A stretch of 64,000 nt of DNA from CAZADA01 sp964526675 (GTDB lineage Bacteria; Pseudomonadota; Alphaproteobacteria; Caulobacterales; Maricaulaceae), in NCBI GenBank assembly GCA_964526675.1, contig CAZGLY010000005.1, positions 43,546 through 107,545 of the forward strand, in the 5' to 3' direction. Within the stretch, counting starts at the first letter, position 1; every line of letters begins with the position of its first letter. The notes under the pieces are model-generated. The model saw only the letters and a program-made list of their open reading frames with translations. It had not been told where the DNA came from and made no database searches. The translations under genes and the position numbers were made by a program. Shown piece after piece: positions 43,300-52,376 of the stretch.

Positions 43300-45207
43300 G
43301 TGCCCCGAGACGCCACGATTGACGCCGCCGCCGACACGGTTGTTCACGTGTTAGACGGTTGCCCGGACGAGGGCGGCGCTTTCGTCCTGCGCACGCCAGC
43401 CGACGTGAAAGCGCTGCCGCGGGACGATCTGCCCGCCGCGGCCGCCCACGTGCGCCAGGAGATTGTCGAGGTCGTGTCGAAAATCGGCGGCCATCTGGGC
43501 TCAAGCTTGGGTGTCGTTGAGCTGACCGTGGCGTTGCACCGCGTGTTCGACAGCCCGGCCGACAAAATCATCTGGGATGTCAGCCACCAGTGCTACCCGC
43601 ACAAACTGCTGACCGGCCGTGGCGACCAGTTGGGCACTTTGCGCCAGGGCGGCGGCTTGGCCGGCTTCACCTGCCGCGAGGAGAGCGACCACGATTGCTT
43701 CGGCGCGGCGCACAGCTCCACCTCCATCTCAGCGGGCCTCGGCTTCGCGGCGGCGCGGGATCTGCGCAGCGGCGACAACCACGTGATCGCCGTCATCGGC
43801 GACGGCGCGCTGTCCGGCGGCATGGCCTTGGAGGGTCTGAACAATCTGGGCGCGCAAAAGCGGCGGATGATCGTCGTTTTGAACGACAACGACATGTCCA
43901 TCGCCCCGCCGTCGGGCGCTCTGGCCGATCATTTGCGTGATCTGTCCGCCACAGGCGCGCACGAAAACGCCGCGCCCGCGGACCCGCTCGCGAAGCGCAC
44001 CGACAAGCCCACGCTCTTTGAGCCGCTGGGCGTCAAATATGTGGGGCCGGTTGACGGTCACGACGTGCTGGAGCTTGTGCGCGTTCTCGAGGCGGCGAAG
44101 GCGCATGACGGGCCTGTCCTGCTGCACGTGAAGACGGTGAAGGGCAAAGGCTACGCGCCGGCTGAGGCCTCCAGCGATTGCTATCACGGCGTGGCGCCGT
44201 TCGACGTCGCGTCCGGCGCTCAGAACAAGCCCAAAGCGCCGCCGGCGTGCCAGAAAGTCTTCGGCAAGACCCTCATTGATCTCGCGGCGAAAGACGACCG
44301 GATCGTCGCGGTGACGGCGGCCATGCCGTCGGGCACCAGCGTCGACATGTTCGCCAAGGCCTATCCCGATCGCGCCTTCGACGCCGGCATCGCGGAGCAA
44401 CACGCGGTGACCTTCGCGGCCGGCTTGGCGGCGGACGGGTACAAGCCGTTCGCGGCGATCTACTCCACCTTCCTGCAGCGCGGCTACGACCAGGTGGTCC
44501 ATGACGTCGCCATCCAGCAACTGCCGGTGCGCTTCATGATCGACCGCGCCGGCATGGTGGGCGCGGACGGCGTGACCCACCAAGGCGCGTACGACATCGC
44601 CTATCTGGGCTGCCTGCCGGGCTTCGTGCTCATGGCCGCCAGCAATGAGCACGAGCTCGCCGCCATGGTGGCGACGGCGGCGGCGATCGACGATCGTCCG
44701 AGCGCGGTCCGCTATCCGCGCGGGCACATCACGGGCGTCGAGGTGACGGAAACGCCGGGGCCGTTGGAAATTGGTCGGGGCCATGTGGTTCGCGAGGGGA
44801 CCGACGCCGCGATCTTGTCATACGGCGCGCGCCTGGGCGACGCGTTGGCGGCGGCCGATGACCTGGCGGCTCGCGGTTACGAGGTCACCGTCGCGGACGC
44901 GCGTTTCGCCAAGCCGGTGGATGACGATCTGGTGCTGCGCCTGTTCGAGGGCCACCCCATCGTGGTCACCCTGGAAGAAGGCGCGATCGGCGGTTTCGCG
45001 ACCTTGGTGGCCGACGCGCTGCACCGCATGGGCCGTCCGGATTTGCTCGCGCGGCATCGCCCGATGCACTTGCCGGATCATTTCATCTTCCACGACAAGC
45101 CGGCGCGCCAAATCGCCGAGGCGGGGCTCGACGCGGCCTCGATCGCGGGCGGGCTCCAGGCGGAGTTCGCGATCCGCGATCGCGGGGCCGCCCGCGCGTC
45201 CGCGTAA
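43300..45207 (+). CDS. dxs: 1-deoxy-D-xylulose-5-phosphate synthase
   Basis: A 635-residue thiamine diphosphate enzyme catalysing the first, rate-limiting step of the MEP pathway from pyruvate and glyceraldehyde 3-phosphate. Landmarks are WDVSHQCYPHKLLTGR, GDGALSGGMALEGLNN (thiamine diphosphate site, about 167-182), GIAEQHAVTFAAG and the transketolase C-terminal domain. The GTG start at 43300 has AAAGGAG upstream. It is divergent from ispH and followed by a strong terminator. Confidence 0.96.
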   Translation: MPRDATIDAAADTVVHVLDGCPDEGGAFVLRTPADVKALPRDDLPAAAAHVRQEIVEVVSKIGGHLGSSLGVVELTVALHRVFDSPADKIIWDVSHQCYPHKLLTGRGDQLGTLRQGGGLAGFTCREESDHDCFGAAHSSTSISAGLGFAAARDLRSGDNHVIAVIGDGALSGGMALEGLNNLGAQKRRMIVVLNDNDMSIAPPSGALADHLRDLSATGAHENAAPADPLAKRTDKPTLFEPLGVKYVGPVDGHDVLELVRVLEAAKAHDGPVLLHVKTVKGKGYAPAEASSDCYHGVAPFDVASGAQNKPKAPPACQKVFGKTLIDLAAKDDRIVAVTAAMPSGTSVDMFAKAYPDRAFDAGIAEQHAVTFAAGLAADGYKPFAAIYSTFLQRGYDQVVHDVAIQQLPVRFMIDRAGMVGADGVTHQGAYDIAYLGCLPGFVLMAASNEHELAAMVATAAAIDDRPSAVRYPRGHITGVEVTETPGPLEIGRGHVVREGTDAAILSYGARLGDALAAADDLAARGYEVTVADARFAKPVDDDLVLRLFEGHPIVVTLEEGAIGGFATLVADALHRMGRPDLLARHRPMHLPDHFIFHDKPARQIAEAGLDAASIAGGLQAEFAIRDRGAARASA

Positions 45208-45274
45208 GGCCCGCGTCGTTCCGAAGGGGCCGCTCGGGTCGTTGTCCGGGCGGCCGGCGTGGATCTTGGAGACA

Positions 45275-45299
45275 GGGGGGCGTCATCGCCCCCCTTTTT
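45275..45299 (+). terminator. Intrinsic terminator of dxs
   Basis: A perfect 8-bp stem (GGGGGGCG with CGCCCCCC) closes a TCAT loop and is followed by five T residues, 68 bases after the dxs stop and just before the convergent ispA end. Confidence 0.9.
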
Positions 45300-45304
45300 C
45301 GGTC

Positions 45305-46201
45305 TTAGGAGCGCCGCTCCACCACAAAGCGCGCCGCCTCCGCCAGCATCGCCGCGCGGTCGCCGAACGGCGCGAGATGCGCCGCCGCCTCGTCCACGAG
45401 GCTCGCGGCCCGTTCACGCGCGCCCTCGAGCCCATACACATCGATGAACGTGGCTTTGCCGGCCGCGGCATCCTTGTGGAGCCGCTTGCCGGCCAGGGCC
45501 TCATCGCCCTCAACGTCGAGCAGATCGTCCGCGATCTGAAAGGCGAGCCCTAAGTCCCGGGCGTAGCCCCGAATGCGCTCCAGATCCGTCGGCGAGGCGC
45601 GACCTAACAGCGCACCGGCCTCCGCCGCGTACGCGATCAGCGCGCCGGTTTTCATGGACTGCAGCCGCGCCACTTCGTCCACGGGAAACGCATCCGGCGC
45701 GCTTTCCGCGGCTAAGTCCATCGCTTGACCGCCGACCATGCCCGCGGCGCCGGACGCTTTCGCCAGCGCCAGCACGAGCGCGCAGCGCACGGCGGGATCC
45801 TCGTGCGTCGCCGGTTCCGCCAGCAGCTCGAAGGCGAAGGTCTGCAGCGCGTCGCCCGCGAGAATGGCCGTCGCCTCGTCGAAGGCGATGTGCGCCGTCG
45901 GCTGGCCTCGGCGCAGATCGTCATCGTCCATCGACGGCAAATCGTCATGCACCAGGCTGTAGGCGTGCAAGCATTCCACCGAGACGGCGGTGCGCAACGC
46001 GCCTTCGCCCTCGACGCCGAACAGTTTCGCGGTCTCCAGCGCGAGGAAAGCTCGCAGCCGCTTGCCGCCATTCAGCACCGCATACCGCATCGCCGCCACC
46101 AGACGGGCGTCGCCGGCGTCGCCGGGCAGCGCGGGGATCAGCCGGTCAAGGGCCGAGTGGGTCCGCTCGGCCGCGGCGGACAGCGCATCAACGAAGGCCA
46201 T
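45305..46201 (-). CDS. ispA: Farnesyl diphosphate synthase (IspA-type polyprenyl synthetase)
   Basis: A 298-residue short-chain prenyl diphosphate synthase. The first aspartate-rich motif is DDLPSMDDDD (about 89-98), the second DDLLDVEGD, and KTGALIAYA lies between. It condenses IPP with DMAPP and GPP to give FPP, the direct substrate of HpnD. The start is ATG 46201 with TTGGAG upstream. It is convergent with dxs. Confidence 0.93.
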   Translation of the reverse strand: MAFVDALSAAAERTHSALDRLIPALPGDAGDARLVAAMRYAVLNGGKRLRAFLALETAKLFGVEGEGALRTAVSVECLHAYSLVHDDLPSMDDDDLRRGQPTAHIAFDEATAILAGDALQTFAFELLAEPATHEDPAVRCALVLALAKASGAAGMVGGQAMDLAAESAPDAFPVDEVARLQSMKTGALIAYAAEAGALLGRASPTDLERIRGYARDLGLAFQIADDLLDVEGDEALAGKRLHKDAAAGKATFIDVYGLEGARERAASLVDEAAAHLAPFGDRAAMLAEAARFVVERRS

Positions 46202-46423
46202 AGAACACTCCAAGGACCGGGCGAGCGGGACGCCCGTGACGCGGGTGAAACCACGCCGCGGGCGGATCGGGCAAGAGCCTTGGGCGTCGAGGGCGGTGTT
46301 CGCAACAACACGTGCAAGAGGCGTCGCCGAATCACCACGGATTACGTCATTGTGACGCCACGTCCCCCAGGTAAGACGCTACACACAGCGTCGGGGGCGC
46401 TGGCCATTGGAAGGGGATCCCTA

Positions 46424-47035
46424 ATGAAAGCGCAGATTAGCCTTGCGGCGTTCGGGCTCGTGAGCGCCGTGGCGGTGGCCGCGCCCGCTGACGCGCAACT
46501 CCTGTCGAAGCCCTATGTCACCGCGGGCGCGGGGTACATCGACACGAATGACTTTGGCGATGGGTCCTTCGCGATGCTCGGCGTCGGCACGCGTCTGCCG
46601 CTGGGTTTCCGCACCGACATCACAGCGCTTTATCAAACAGGCCTCGGCAATGAGGCGTCGGCGTTTGACTCCGACCTCGGCGTCGACATTGTCGCCGACC
46701 AAGAAATCGACATCTATACGGGTTTCGTCAGCGCTTACTACGATCTGCCGGAGGGTATTCCGTTTGTGGAGCCTTACATTGGCGCTGGTGTCGGCGGCTC
46801 GGTGGTGGACCAGGACGTGACGCTGCGCGGGAACCTCTTTGGCGAGTCTTTCAGTGAGTCCGAAAGCGACACGAGTTCGGATTTTTCTTATCACGCCAGC
46901 GCGGGGTTGAGCCTCACCCTCGCCGGCGGCATCGCCGTGGACGCCGGCTACCGTTATGTCGTCTACGGCGACCTGGCGGGCGGCGACTCCTTCGACGCCA
47001 ACCATTTCACGCTTGGCGGTCGGCTGGGCTTCTAA
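46424..47035 (+). CDS. Outer-membrane beta-barrel protein (OMP_b-brl type)
   Basis: A 203-residue exported protein with a clear signal peptide (about 1-24, cleaved after ADA). The rest is made of alternating amphipathic strands (KPYVTAGAGYIDT, PYIGAGVGGSVV, VDAGYRYVVYGDL) and ends in LGGRLGF with a C-terminal Phe, the outer-membrane insertion signal. It looks like an eight-stranded barrel of the OmpA/OmpW-like surface antigen group. The start has AAGGGGA upstream. Function unknown. Confidence 0.85.
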   Translation: MKAQISLAAFGLVSAVAVAAPADAQLLSKPYVTAGAGYIDTNDFGDGSFAMLGVGTRLPLGFRTDITALYQTGLGNEASAFDSDLGVDIVADQEIDIYTGFVSAYYDLPEGIPFVEPYIGAGVGGSVVDQDVTLRGNLFGESFSESESDTSSDFSYHASAGLSLTLAGGIAVDAGYRYVVYGDLAGGDSFDANHFTLGGRLGF

Positions 47036-47211
47036 GGGCTGTTCGCACGCGTCTGTAACGGCGCCGGTTTACCGAACGGCAACCAGTGGCCGGCCCGGGC
47101 CTTGATCCGCGCCGTCGCCGCGCCCACGTCTTTTTGTGACGCTGGGCGGCTTTGCTTCGTTGGGAAGGGAGCGTCCATCGCGCAAGGCGGCTCATGGGAG
47201 GGCTTTGCGGC

Positions 47212-47691
47212 ATGGCCACGCGCACTTGGTATGAAAGCCCCTTGCTGGTGGGGTTTGAGCGGATGCAGGAACTCGCCGAACGCGCCGCGCGCGGATCGGA
47301 TGGGTATCCGCCGTACAACATCGAAGCGCTGGGCGCAGATCGTGTCCGCATAACCCTCGCGGTCGCCGGCTTCGCGCCGGAGGACCTCACGGCGACCGTC
47401 GAAGGCGCTCAGCTCGTCATCCGTGGCGAGCGGCGGGCGTCCGACGAACGCCGGGCGTTCTTGCACCAGGGCATCGCGGCGCGGCGGTTCAAACGCGCGT
47501 TCGTGCTGGCCGACGGCTTTGAGGTCGTTGGCGCGGAGCTTGAACATGGATTGCTCCATGTGACCGTGCGCCGACGCGCCTTGGAGGATCAGGTCAAAAC
47601 GATCGAGATCCGCAAGACCGCCGCCACAAGCGACCGCGGCCTTGAGTCCGCGCCGCCGCCGAATTCGGGAGAAGACACGAATGACGGATAG
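47212..47691 (+). CDS. Small heat-shock protein, Hsp20/IbpA family
   Basis: A 159-residue chaperone with an alpha-crystallin domain at about 35-125 (YNIEAL, VRITLAVAGF, LVIRGER, RRFKRAFVLAD) and a short disordered C-terminal tail. Such proteins hold unfolding proteins during stress. The start is ATG 47212 with GGGAGGG upstream. Its end overlaps the next gene by 11 bases. I could not identify a convincing sigma-32 promoter or ROSE-type thermometer in the upstream gap. Confidence 0.9.
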   Translation: MATRTWYESPLLVGFERMQELAERAARGSDGYPPYNIEALGADRVRITLAVAGFAPEDLTATVEGAQLVIRGERRASDERRAFLHQGIAARRFKRAFVLADGFEVVGAELEHGLLHVTVRRRALEDQVKTIEIRKTAATSDRGLESAPPPNSGEDTNDG

Positions 47692-47965
47692 AAACAGCCA
47701 CAACCCCCAAAACGGGGCGGACGGCGAAACGCTCGCCTCCACGGATCTCGCGGGCCTTGGCGAGCCAAACTTGGTCTATGTCCGCGAGGTGCCAGCCTCC
47801 GAGATCTTGGCGGAGTCGCCGATGCCGGACCTCGACGTTGCGCCGGACGCGATTTGGTATGCGGTGCACGCGGCGGACGGCGCGCGTTTGGCGGTGTTGA
47901 ACGATCGGGAGGCCGCGTTTTCCGCCGCGCGTCAGCACGATCTGAAGCCGGTGAGCGTCCACTAG
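47681..47965 (+). CDS. DUF1150 family small protein
   Basis: A 94-residue protein of the DUF1150 family. The conserved C-terminal half (WYAVHAADGARLAVL and AAFSAARQHDLKPVSVH) is characteristic. It is largely restricted to Alphaproteobacteria and often found next to an hsp20 gene, as here, where the two overlap by 11 bases. This suggests linked expression under stress. Its function is unknown. Confidence 0.87.
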   Translation: MTDRNSHNPQNGADGETLASTDLAGLGEPNLVYVREVPASEILAESPMPDLDVAPDAIWYAVHAADGARLAVLNDREAAFSAARQHDLKPVSVH

Positions 47966-48001
47966 CCGAAAGACGGGGGCCGGTCGTGCTTGGCCGGCCT
48001 T

Positions 48002-48019
48002 GGGGGCCTCGGAGCCCCC
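48002..48019 (+). terminator. Possible weak terminator after the DUF1150 gene
   Basis: GGGGGC and GCCCCC form a 6-bp stem with a 6-base loop, 37 bases after the stop codon, but no T-run follows. It may be a hairpin that protects the 3' end or part of a Rho-dependent stop between convergent genes. Confidence 0.35.
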
Positions 48020-48052
48020 TGGCAGATCGCGCTCCGTGTCGCGGACGACCGC

Positions 48053-48517
48053 CTAAGCGGCGTCCGCGTCCGCCCGCTCCGACAACAACGCTGCGAGCGC
48101 GTCCTGGTCGGGCGCGGCGCGCAGGCGCTCACGAAGCTCTTCGCGACGGAAAACGCGGCTGACGCGCGCTAAGGCTTTCAGATGGTCCGCGCCCGCGGCT
48201 TCCGGCGCCAAAAGCAAAAACACCAGATCAACCGGGCGTTCGTCGATGGCGTCGAAGTCGATCGGCTCGCTCAAGCGCGCGAACAACCCCTGAACCGAGT
48301 CCAGCTCCTCCAGCCGCGCATGAGGGATCGCGACGCCGTGGCCAACGCCCGTGGAGCCGAGGCGTTCACGTTCCAACACCGCGTCAAAGATGCGCCGCGC
48401 CGGCAGCTCCGTGAGGTCGCCCGCCACGCGGGAGAGCTCTTGGAACAAGTGTTTCTTGCTCGTGGCCCGCAAATCGGCGAGCACGCCGTCTGCGTGGAGG
48501 ATATCGGTCAGCAACAT
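48053..48517 (-). CDS. ptsN: PTS IIA-like nitrogen regulatory protein PtsN
   Basis: A 154-residue EIIA-Ntr domain protein. The phosphorylated histidine is H66 in GVAIPHARL; LVFLLLAPE and HLKALARVSRVFR follow as in the family. It is the end point of the nitrogen PTS chain (EI-Ntr, NPr), which senses metabolic state. It is the last gene of the lpt-rpoN-hpf-ptsN series. The start is ATG 48517; the frame upstream lacks similarity. Confidence 0.93.
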   Translation of the reverse strand: MLLTDILHADGVLADLRATSKKHLFQELSRVAGDLTELPARRIFDAVLERERLGSTGVGHGVAIPHARLEELDSVQGLFARLSEPIDFDAIDERPVDLVFLLLAPEAAGADHLKALARVSRVFRREELRERLRAAPDQDALAALLSERADADAA

Positions 48518-48536
48518 ACGGGCGAGACCTCGTCTA

Positions 48537-49184
48537 TCACCGTGCGCCATCGCGCGGCTTCGCGTCCGGACCACGTTCCGGATCGATCCAACCGACATGA
48601 CCGTCCGGACGACGATACACCACATTCACGCCGCCATGTCCGGCGTTGCGGAACATCAGCCACGGGGCGTGGCTGACGTCCATTTCGTGAACGGCCATGC
48701 CAACGGTCAGCACCGGAAGCTCTGCGGTCGTCTCCGCCACGACCACGGGCTCGAAATCGCCAGAGCCGGGCAGCTCCTCAGCGTCCTCGTCATAGTCGGG
48801 GGCGTCGACATCCGTCATCGGTCCTTGCAGCACGACAAGCGAGGCCGCTTGGCTGCGCGCTTCGCCGGCGCGGTGGTCCGTGAGCTTGCGCTTGTAGCGC
48901 CGCAGGCGCTTTTCCAGCCGCTCAACGGCGCCTTCAGCGGCCGCGTAGGCGTCGCCCCCAAATCCATGGGCTTGGAGCAACGCGCCAGAGGGCAGGTGGA
49001 TCGACACGTCGGCGCGGAAGCCATGGCCTTCGCGGGTCATGGCGACAAAAGCTTCGCTCGAACGTTGAAAGTACTTCGATACGGCTTCACTGAGGCGGGT
49101 TTCAACCCGTTCGCGAAGAGCTTGGCTTGCGTCAATACCTTTATTGACGAACTGAAACTGCATGCGCGAGTCCGCTGATGACAT
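48537..49184 (-). CDS. hpf: Long-form ribosome hibernation promoting factor
   Basis: A 215-residue protein with an N-terminal ribosome-binding domain (FQFVNKGIDASQALRERVE to about 105) and a C-terminal dimerisation domain (VHEMDVSHAPWLMFRNAG, VVYRRPDGHVGWIDP) joined by an acidic linker. The long form makes 100S ribosome dimers in stationary phase. The start is ATG 49184 with AAGAGG upstream; ATG 49163 would remove seven residues. It follows rpoN, as in most Proteobacteria. Confidence 0.94.
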   Translation of the reverse strand: MSSADSRMQFQFVNKGIDASQALRERVETRLSEAVSKYFQRSSEAFVAMTREGHGFRADVSIHLPSGALLQAHGFGGDAYAAAEGAVERLEKRLRRYKRKLTDHRAGEARSQAASLVVLQGPMTDVDAPDYDEDAEELPGSGDFEPVVVAETTAELPVLTVGMAVHEMDVSHAPWLMFRNAGHGGVNVVYRRPDGHVGWIDPERGPDAKPRDGAR

Positions 49185-49282
49185 ACCAGCCTCTTTATTG
49201 GTCAGCGCGCGCTGATCACGACCCTGTGACGATGTCGTGGCTCGTCGGGGAAGTCAATTCGTCACGGCGCCGGTATCCCGAG

Positions 49283-50797
49283 TTAGGACGCCTGCCTCAG
49301 CATCCGCCGCCGTTGGACGGAGGAGGGGATGCGCATTGCTTCACGGTACTTTGCTACCGTCCGGCGCGCAATCTCGACACCTTGGTCGCGTAACAATTCA
49401 ACGATTCGATCGTCCGAGAGAACGTCCTCGACGGTCTCACTTTCGATCAGGGTTTTGATGCGGTGGCGAACAGCCTCCGCGGAGTGCGCCTCCCCGCCGT
49501 TGATGGCCGGGATCGCGGCGGTGAAGAAGTATTTCAGCTCAAACACGCCCCGCGGCGTGGCGACGTGTTTGTTGGTGGTGACGCGGCTGACGGTGGACTC
49601 GTGCATGCCGATTTCATCGGCCACCGTTTTGAGGTTCAGCGGGCGGAGCGCCTGAATCCCCTCGGCGAGGAACAAGTCCTGCTGGCGGACGATCTCCGTC
49701 GCCACTTTGAGGATCGTGCGGGCCCGCTGATCCAAGCTGCGGACGAGCCAGTTGGCGTTTTGGTGGCATTCGCTGATGAAGCTGCGCTCCTGGTCGGAGC
49801 GGGCCGCGGCGTTGACCTCCGTGTAATAGCGGGCGTCGACGAGCACGCGCGGCAGGGTGTCCGCGTTCAACTCGACGGCCCAGCCGCCGCTGGCGGTTTC
49901 GCGGACATAGACGTCCGGTGCGACGGGCGTCGTCGGCTCGCCGCCAAACGCCGCCCCCGGTTTAGGCGTCAGCGCCCGCAGCTCCGCGAGCATGTCGCTG
50001 AGGTCTTCGGCATCCACGCCGCAGCGCTTCTGGAGCTTTTTCAGGTCATGGGTCGCGACGAGCTCAAGGTTGGCGACCAGGGCCGCCATAGCCGGGTCAA
50101 ACCGGTCGCGCTCTTCCAGTTGCAACGCCAGGCATTCTTTCAAATCCCGGGCGAACACGCCGGTGGGCTCAAGGCCCTGCAGCACGGAGAGCACGCTGAG
50201 AACGCGCGCCTCCGCCGTCCCGAGCCGAAGCGCGATCTCCATCGTGTCGGCGCGCAAATAGCCGTCGTCCTCCAACGCTTCGATCAGCGTTGCGGCGATC
50301 AGCCGGTCGGCGGGATCGGTGATCGCCACCGCCATTTGCTCGCTGAGGTGTTCGCGCAAACTCACCGTGGCCGCAGCGAGATCCAGCGCGCTGATGTCCT
50401 CGCCCGCGCCGCCGCCGGTCCCCGCACGGCTCCAATCCACAGTCCCGCCCGCGTCGGCGGCGCCGCCATCCCCCACAGCCTCGGGGTGGACGCTCTCGAA
50501 GTCCGCGTCGAGCGCGGTGCTCGCCTCCGCAGACGGCGTCGCGGCGGAGATGTCCAGTTCCATCAGGCCTGCGTCACCCGCGTCGCCGCGGTCGGTCTCC
50601 CCCGGGCCGTCGCCATCGCTGTCGCCGGGCGCGGGACTGTCGTCGCGCTTCAAGAGCGGGTTGCTCTCGAGTTCAGCTTCGACGAATTCGGAGAGCTCAA
50701 GATTGGACAGCTGCAGCAGCTTGATCGCCTGCTGCAGCTGCGGCGTCATGACCAGGGACTGGCCTTGCCGTAACTCCAATCGTTGTCCCAGAGACAC
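49283..50797 (-). CDS. rpoN: RNA polymerase sigma-54 factor
   Basis: A 504-residue alternative sigma factor. Region I is clear (LELRQGQSLVMTPQLQQAIKLLQ... at residues 7-29), followed by an acidic region II, the core-binding domain and the C-terminal RpoN box ARRTVAKYREAM that reads the -24 element. It needs an AAA+ activator for open complex formation. It is placed between lptB and hpf, the conserved order. No -24/-12 promoter was recognised in this window. Confidence 0.97.
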   Translation of the reverse strand: MSLGQRLELRQGQSLVMTPQLQQAIKLLQLSNLELSEFVEAELESNPLLKRDDSPAPGDSDGDGPGETDRGDAGDAGLMELDISAATPSAEASTALDADFESVHPEAVGDGGAADAGGTVDWSRAGTGGGAGEDISALDLAAATVSLREHLSEQMAVAITDPADRLIAATLIEALEDDGYLRADTMEIALRLGTAEARVLSVLSVLQGLEPTGVFARDLKECLALQLEERDRFDPAMAALVANLELVATHDLKKLQKRCGVDAEDLSDMLAELRALTPKPGAAFGGEPTTPVAPDVYVRETASGGWAVELNADTLPRVLVDARYYTEVNAAARSDQERSFISECHQNANWLVRSLDQRARTILKVATEIVRQQDLFLAEGIQALRPLNLKTVADEIGMHESTVSRVTTNKHVATPRGVFELKYFFTAAIPAINGGEAHSAEAVRHRIKTLIESETVEDVLSDDRIVELLRDQGVEIARRTVAKYREAMRIPSSVQRRRMLRQAS

Positions 50798-50823
50798 CGC
50801 TTTCCCCGTCCGCTGCGACTACA

Positions 50824-51597
50824 TCAGGAGAAACGATCGCCGAGGTACACGCGTCGCACCTCCGGGTGATCGCGCACGGCGTCGGGGGGCCCTTGGAACA
50901 GCACCTCGCCCTCGAACAGAATCGAGGCGCGATCGACGATCTCGAGGGTTTCGCGCACGTTATGGTCGGTGATGAGAATGCCGATGCCCCGCCGTTTGAG
51001 GTAGGTGATCAAGTCCCGAATGTCCGTCACCGCCAGAGGGTCGACGCCCGCGAACGGCTCGTCCAGCAAGATGAAGGACGGACCCGTCGCCAAAGCGCGC
51101 GCGATCTCAACGCGTCGACGCTCCCCGCCGGACAACGCCATCGCTGGAGCGGTGCGGATGTGCTCGATGTGCAGCTCCGCCAACAGCCCATCCACGATGT
51201 CGCGCCGACGCCGGCGATTGGACTCGACCAACTCCGCCACGCCCATGATGTTCTGCTCCACAGTCAAGCCGCGAAAGATTGACGCTTCCTGAGGCAGATA
51301 CCCAACGCCGAGGCGCGCGCGTTGGTACATGGGCAGATGCGTGATGTCCTCGCCGTCAAGGAGGATCGAGCCGGAGTCAGCGCTCACAAGACCCGTAATC
51401 ATGTAAAAGCACGTCGTCTTGCCCGCGCCGTTTGGTCCCAGCAATCCAACAACTTCGCCGCGGTGCAACGCCAAACTCACTTTCTTGACCACGGGCCGTC
51501 GGCGATAGGATTTGCCGATGCCGTTTACCAACAGGCCAGCGAGCGGCGCGCGGACGACTGATTCTGTCGCGGGGCTTCGTCTCGTCGTTGTCAGCAT
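50824..51597 (-). CDS. lptB: LPS export ABC transporter ATPase LptB
   Basis: A 257-residue ATPase. Walker A is GPNGAGKTT (54-62), the signature LSGGERRRVEIARAL, and Walker B FILLDEPFAGVDP. The PQEASIFR and DHNVRETL blocks are specific to LptB. It powers extraction of lipopolysaccharide by LptFG and delivery to LptC and LptA. The start is taken at ATG 51597; GTG 51633 would add 12 residues. Confidence 0.95.
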   Translation of the reverse strand: MLTTTRRSPATESVVRAPLAGLLVNGIGKSYRRRPVVKKVSLALHRGEVVGLLGPNGAGKTTCFYMITGLVSADSGSILLDGEDITHLPMYQRARLGVGYLPQEASIFRGLTVEQNIMGVAELVESNRRRRRDIVDGLLAELHIEHIRTAPAMALSGGERRRVEIARALATGPSFILLDEPFAGVDPLAVTDIRDLITYLKRRGIGILITDHNVRETLEIVDRASILFEGEVLFQGPPDAVRDHPEVRRVYLGDRFS

Positions 51598-51679
51598 AGA
51601 ATCGCCACCGGCTTTAAGATCACGTGAAAACACGCCGTCGACTTCATCGGCGGCCTTAACGGCCGCCCCCGTGGATCCG

Positions 51680-52231
51680 TCATCGATCCTGGTCGTCGGC
51701 GTCCGACTGAGGAGGTTGGCCGAACACGGCGCGCACGCGTCCGCTCGAGGCCTCGCCGCCGGAAGGCGGCGCTGTGATGGTGGAGCGGCCCGTCGACGGA
51801 TTGTAGGTCAAACTGCCGCCCACCAACACGTCGTCCCCGCGCAGCACGCTGAGATTGCCGCTGAGGCGGATCACGCCGCTGTCGGCTTCGTAGACGCCGC
51901 GATCGGCGCGGGCGATTTCGTCGGCCGTGATGTAGGACACCGATCCAAGCGCCACGATCCGCAGGATATCAGCAGGGCGGCCGTCGTCGCCGGCGGCGTA
52001 GTGGATGTCCATCGTGTCCGCCAACAAGCGCGCATCGCCTTGGCGGACGTCGACATTGCCAATCCAGCGCCAAATCTGTTGGTCTTCAAGCAGCTCGGTG
52101 CGGTCGCCGTTGAGATCGATCGGCCCGCCGCCCGAACCGATCTGGGCGAGGCTGGACGTGGGCGACGCCAGGCCAATCGCGAGAGCGCCCAGGGCCGCCG
52201 CCCACAATCGCGCCGAAAGCCAAGCCGTCAT
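51680..52231 (-). CDS. lptA: LPS transport periplasmic protein LptA
   Basis: A 183-residue exported OstA-like protein with a signal peptide (1-29, ending SLAQ). The beta-jellyroll includes the family core: VDVRQGDARLLADTMDIHY and GNLSVLRGDDVLVGGSLTYNPSTG. LptA polymers bridge the periplasm and carry LPS to LptDE. It lies between lptC and lptB on the same strand. Confidence 0.92.
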   Translation of the reverse strand: MTAWLSARLWAAALGALAIGLASPTSSLAQIGSGGGPIDLNGDRTELLEDQQIWRWIGNVDVRQGDARLLADTMDIHYAAGDDGRPADILRIVALGSVSYITADEIARADRGVYEADSGVIRLSGNLSVLRGDDVLVGGSLTYNPSTGRSTITAPPSGGEASSGRVRAVFGQPPQSDADDQDR

Positions 52232-52376
52232 CTCACCGCCTCCTTGTCCGCCCTGCGTCGCCGGACGGAGCGTTCGGCGCCGACGGCGTGCGCTGCCCTA
52301 CATACCCCGTTTCTCCGTCAGGTCACCCGGTCACGCGCGGCGTTGCGCAAATCAGACAGGATCGCAGCCCGCGCGA

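Noticed and set aside
47036..47211. Heat-shock promoter or ROSE thermometer upstream of hsp20
   Set aside because: A CTTGAT near 47100 has no convincing -10 partner and no U/GG-type hairpin covering the ribosome site could be drawn.
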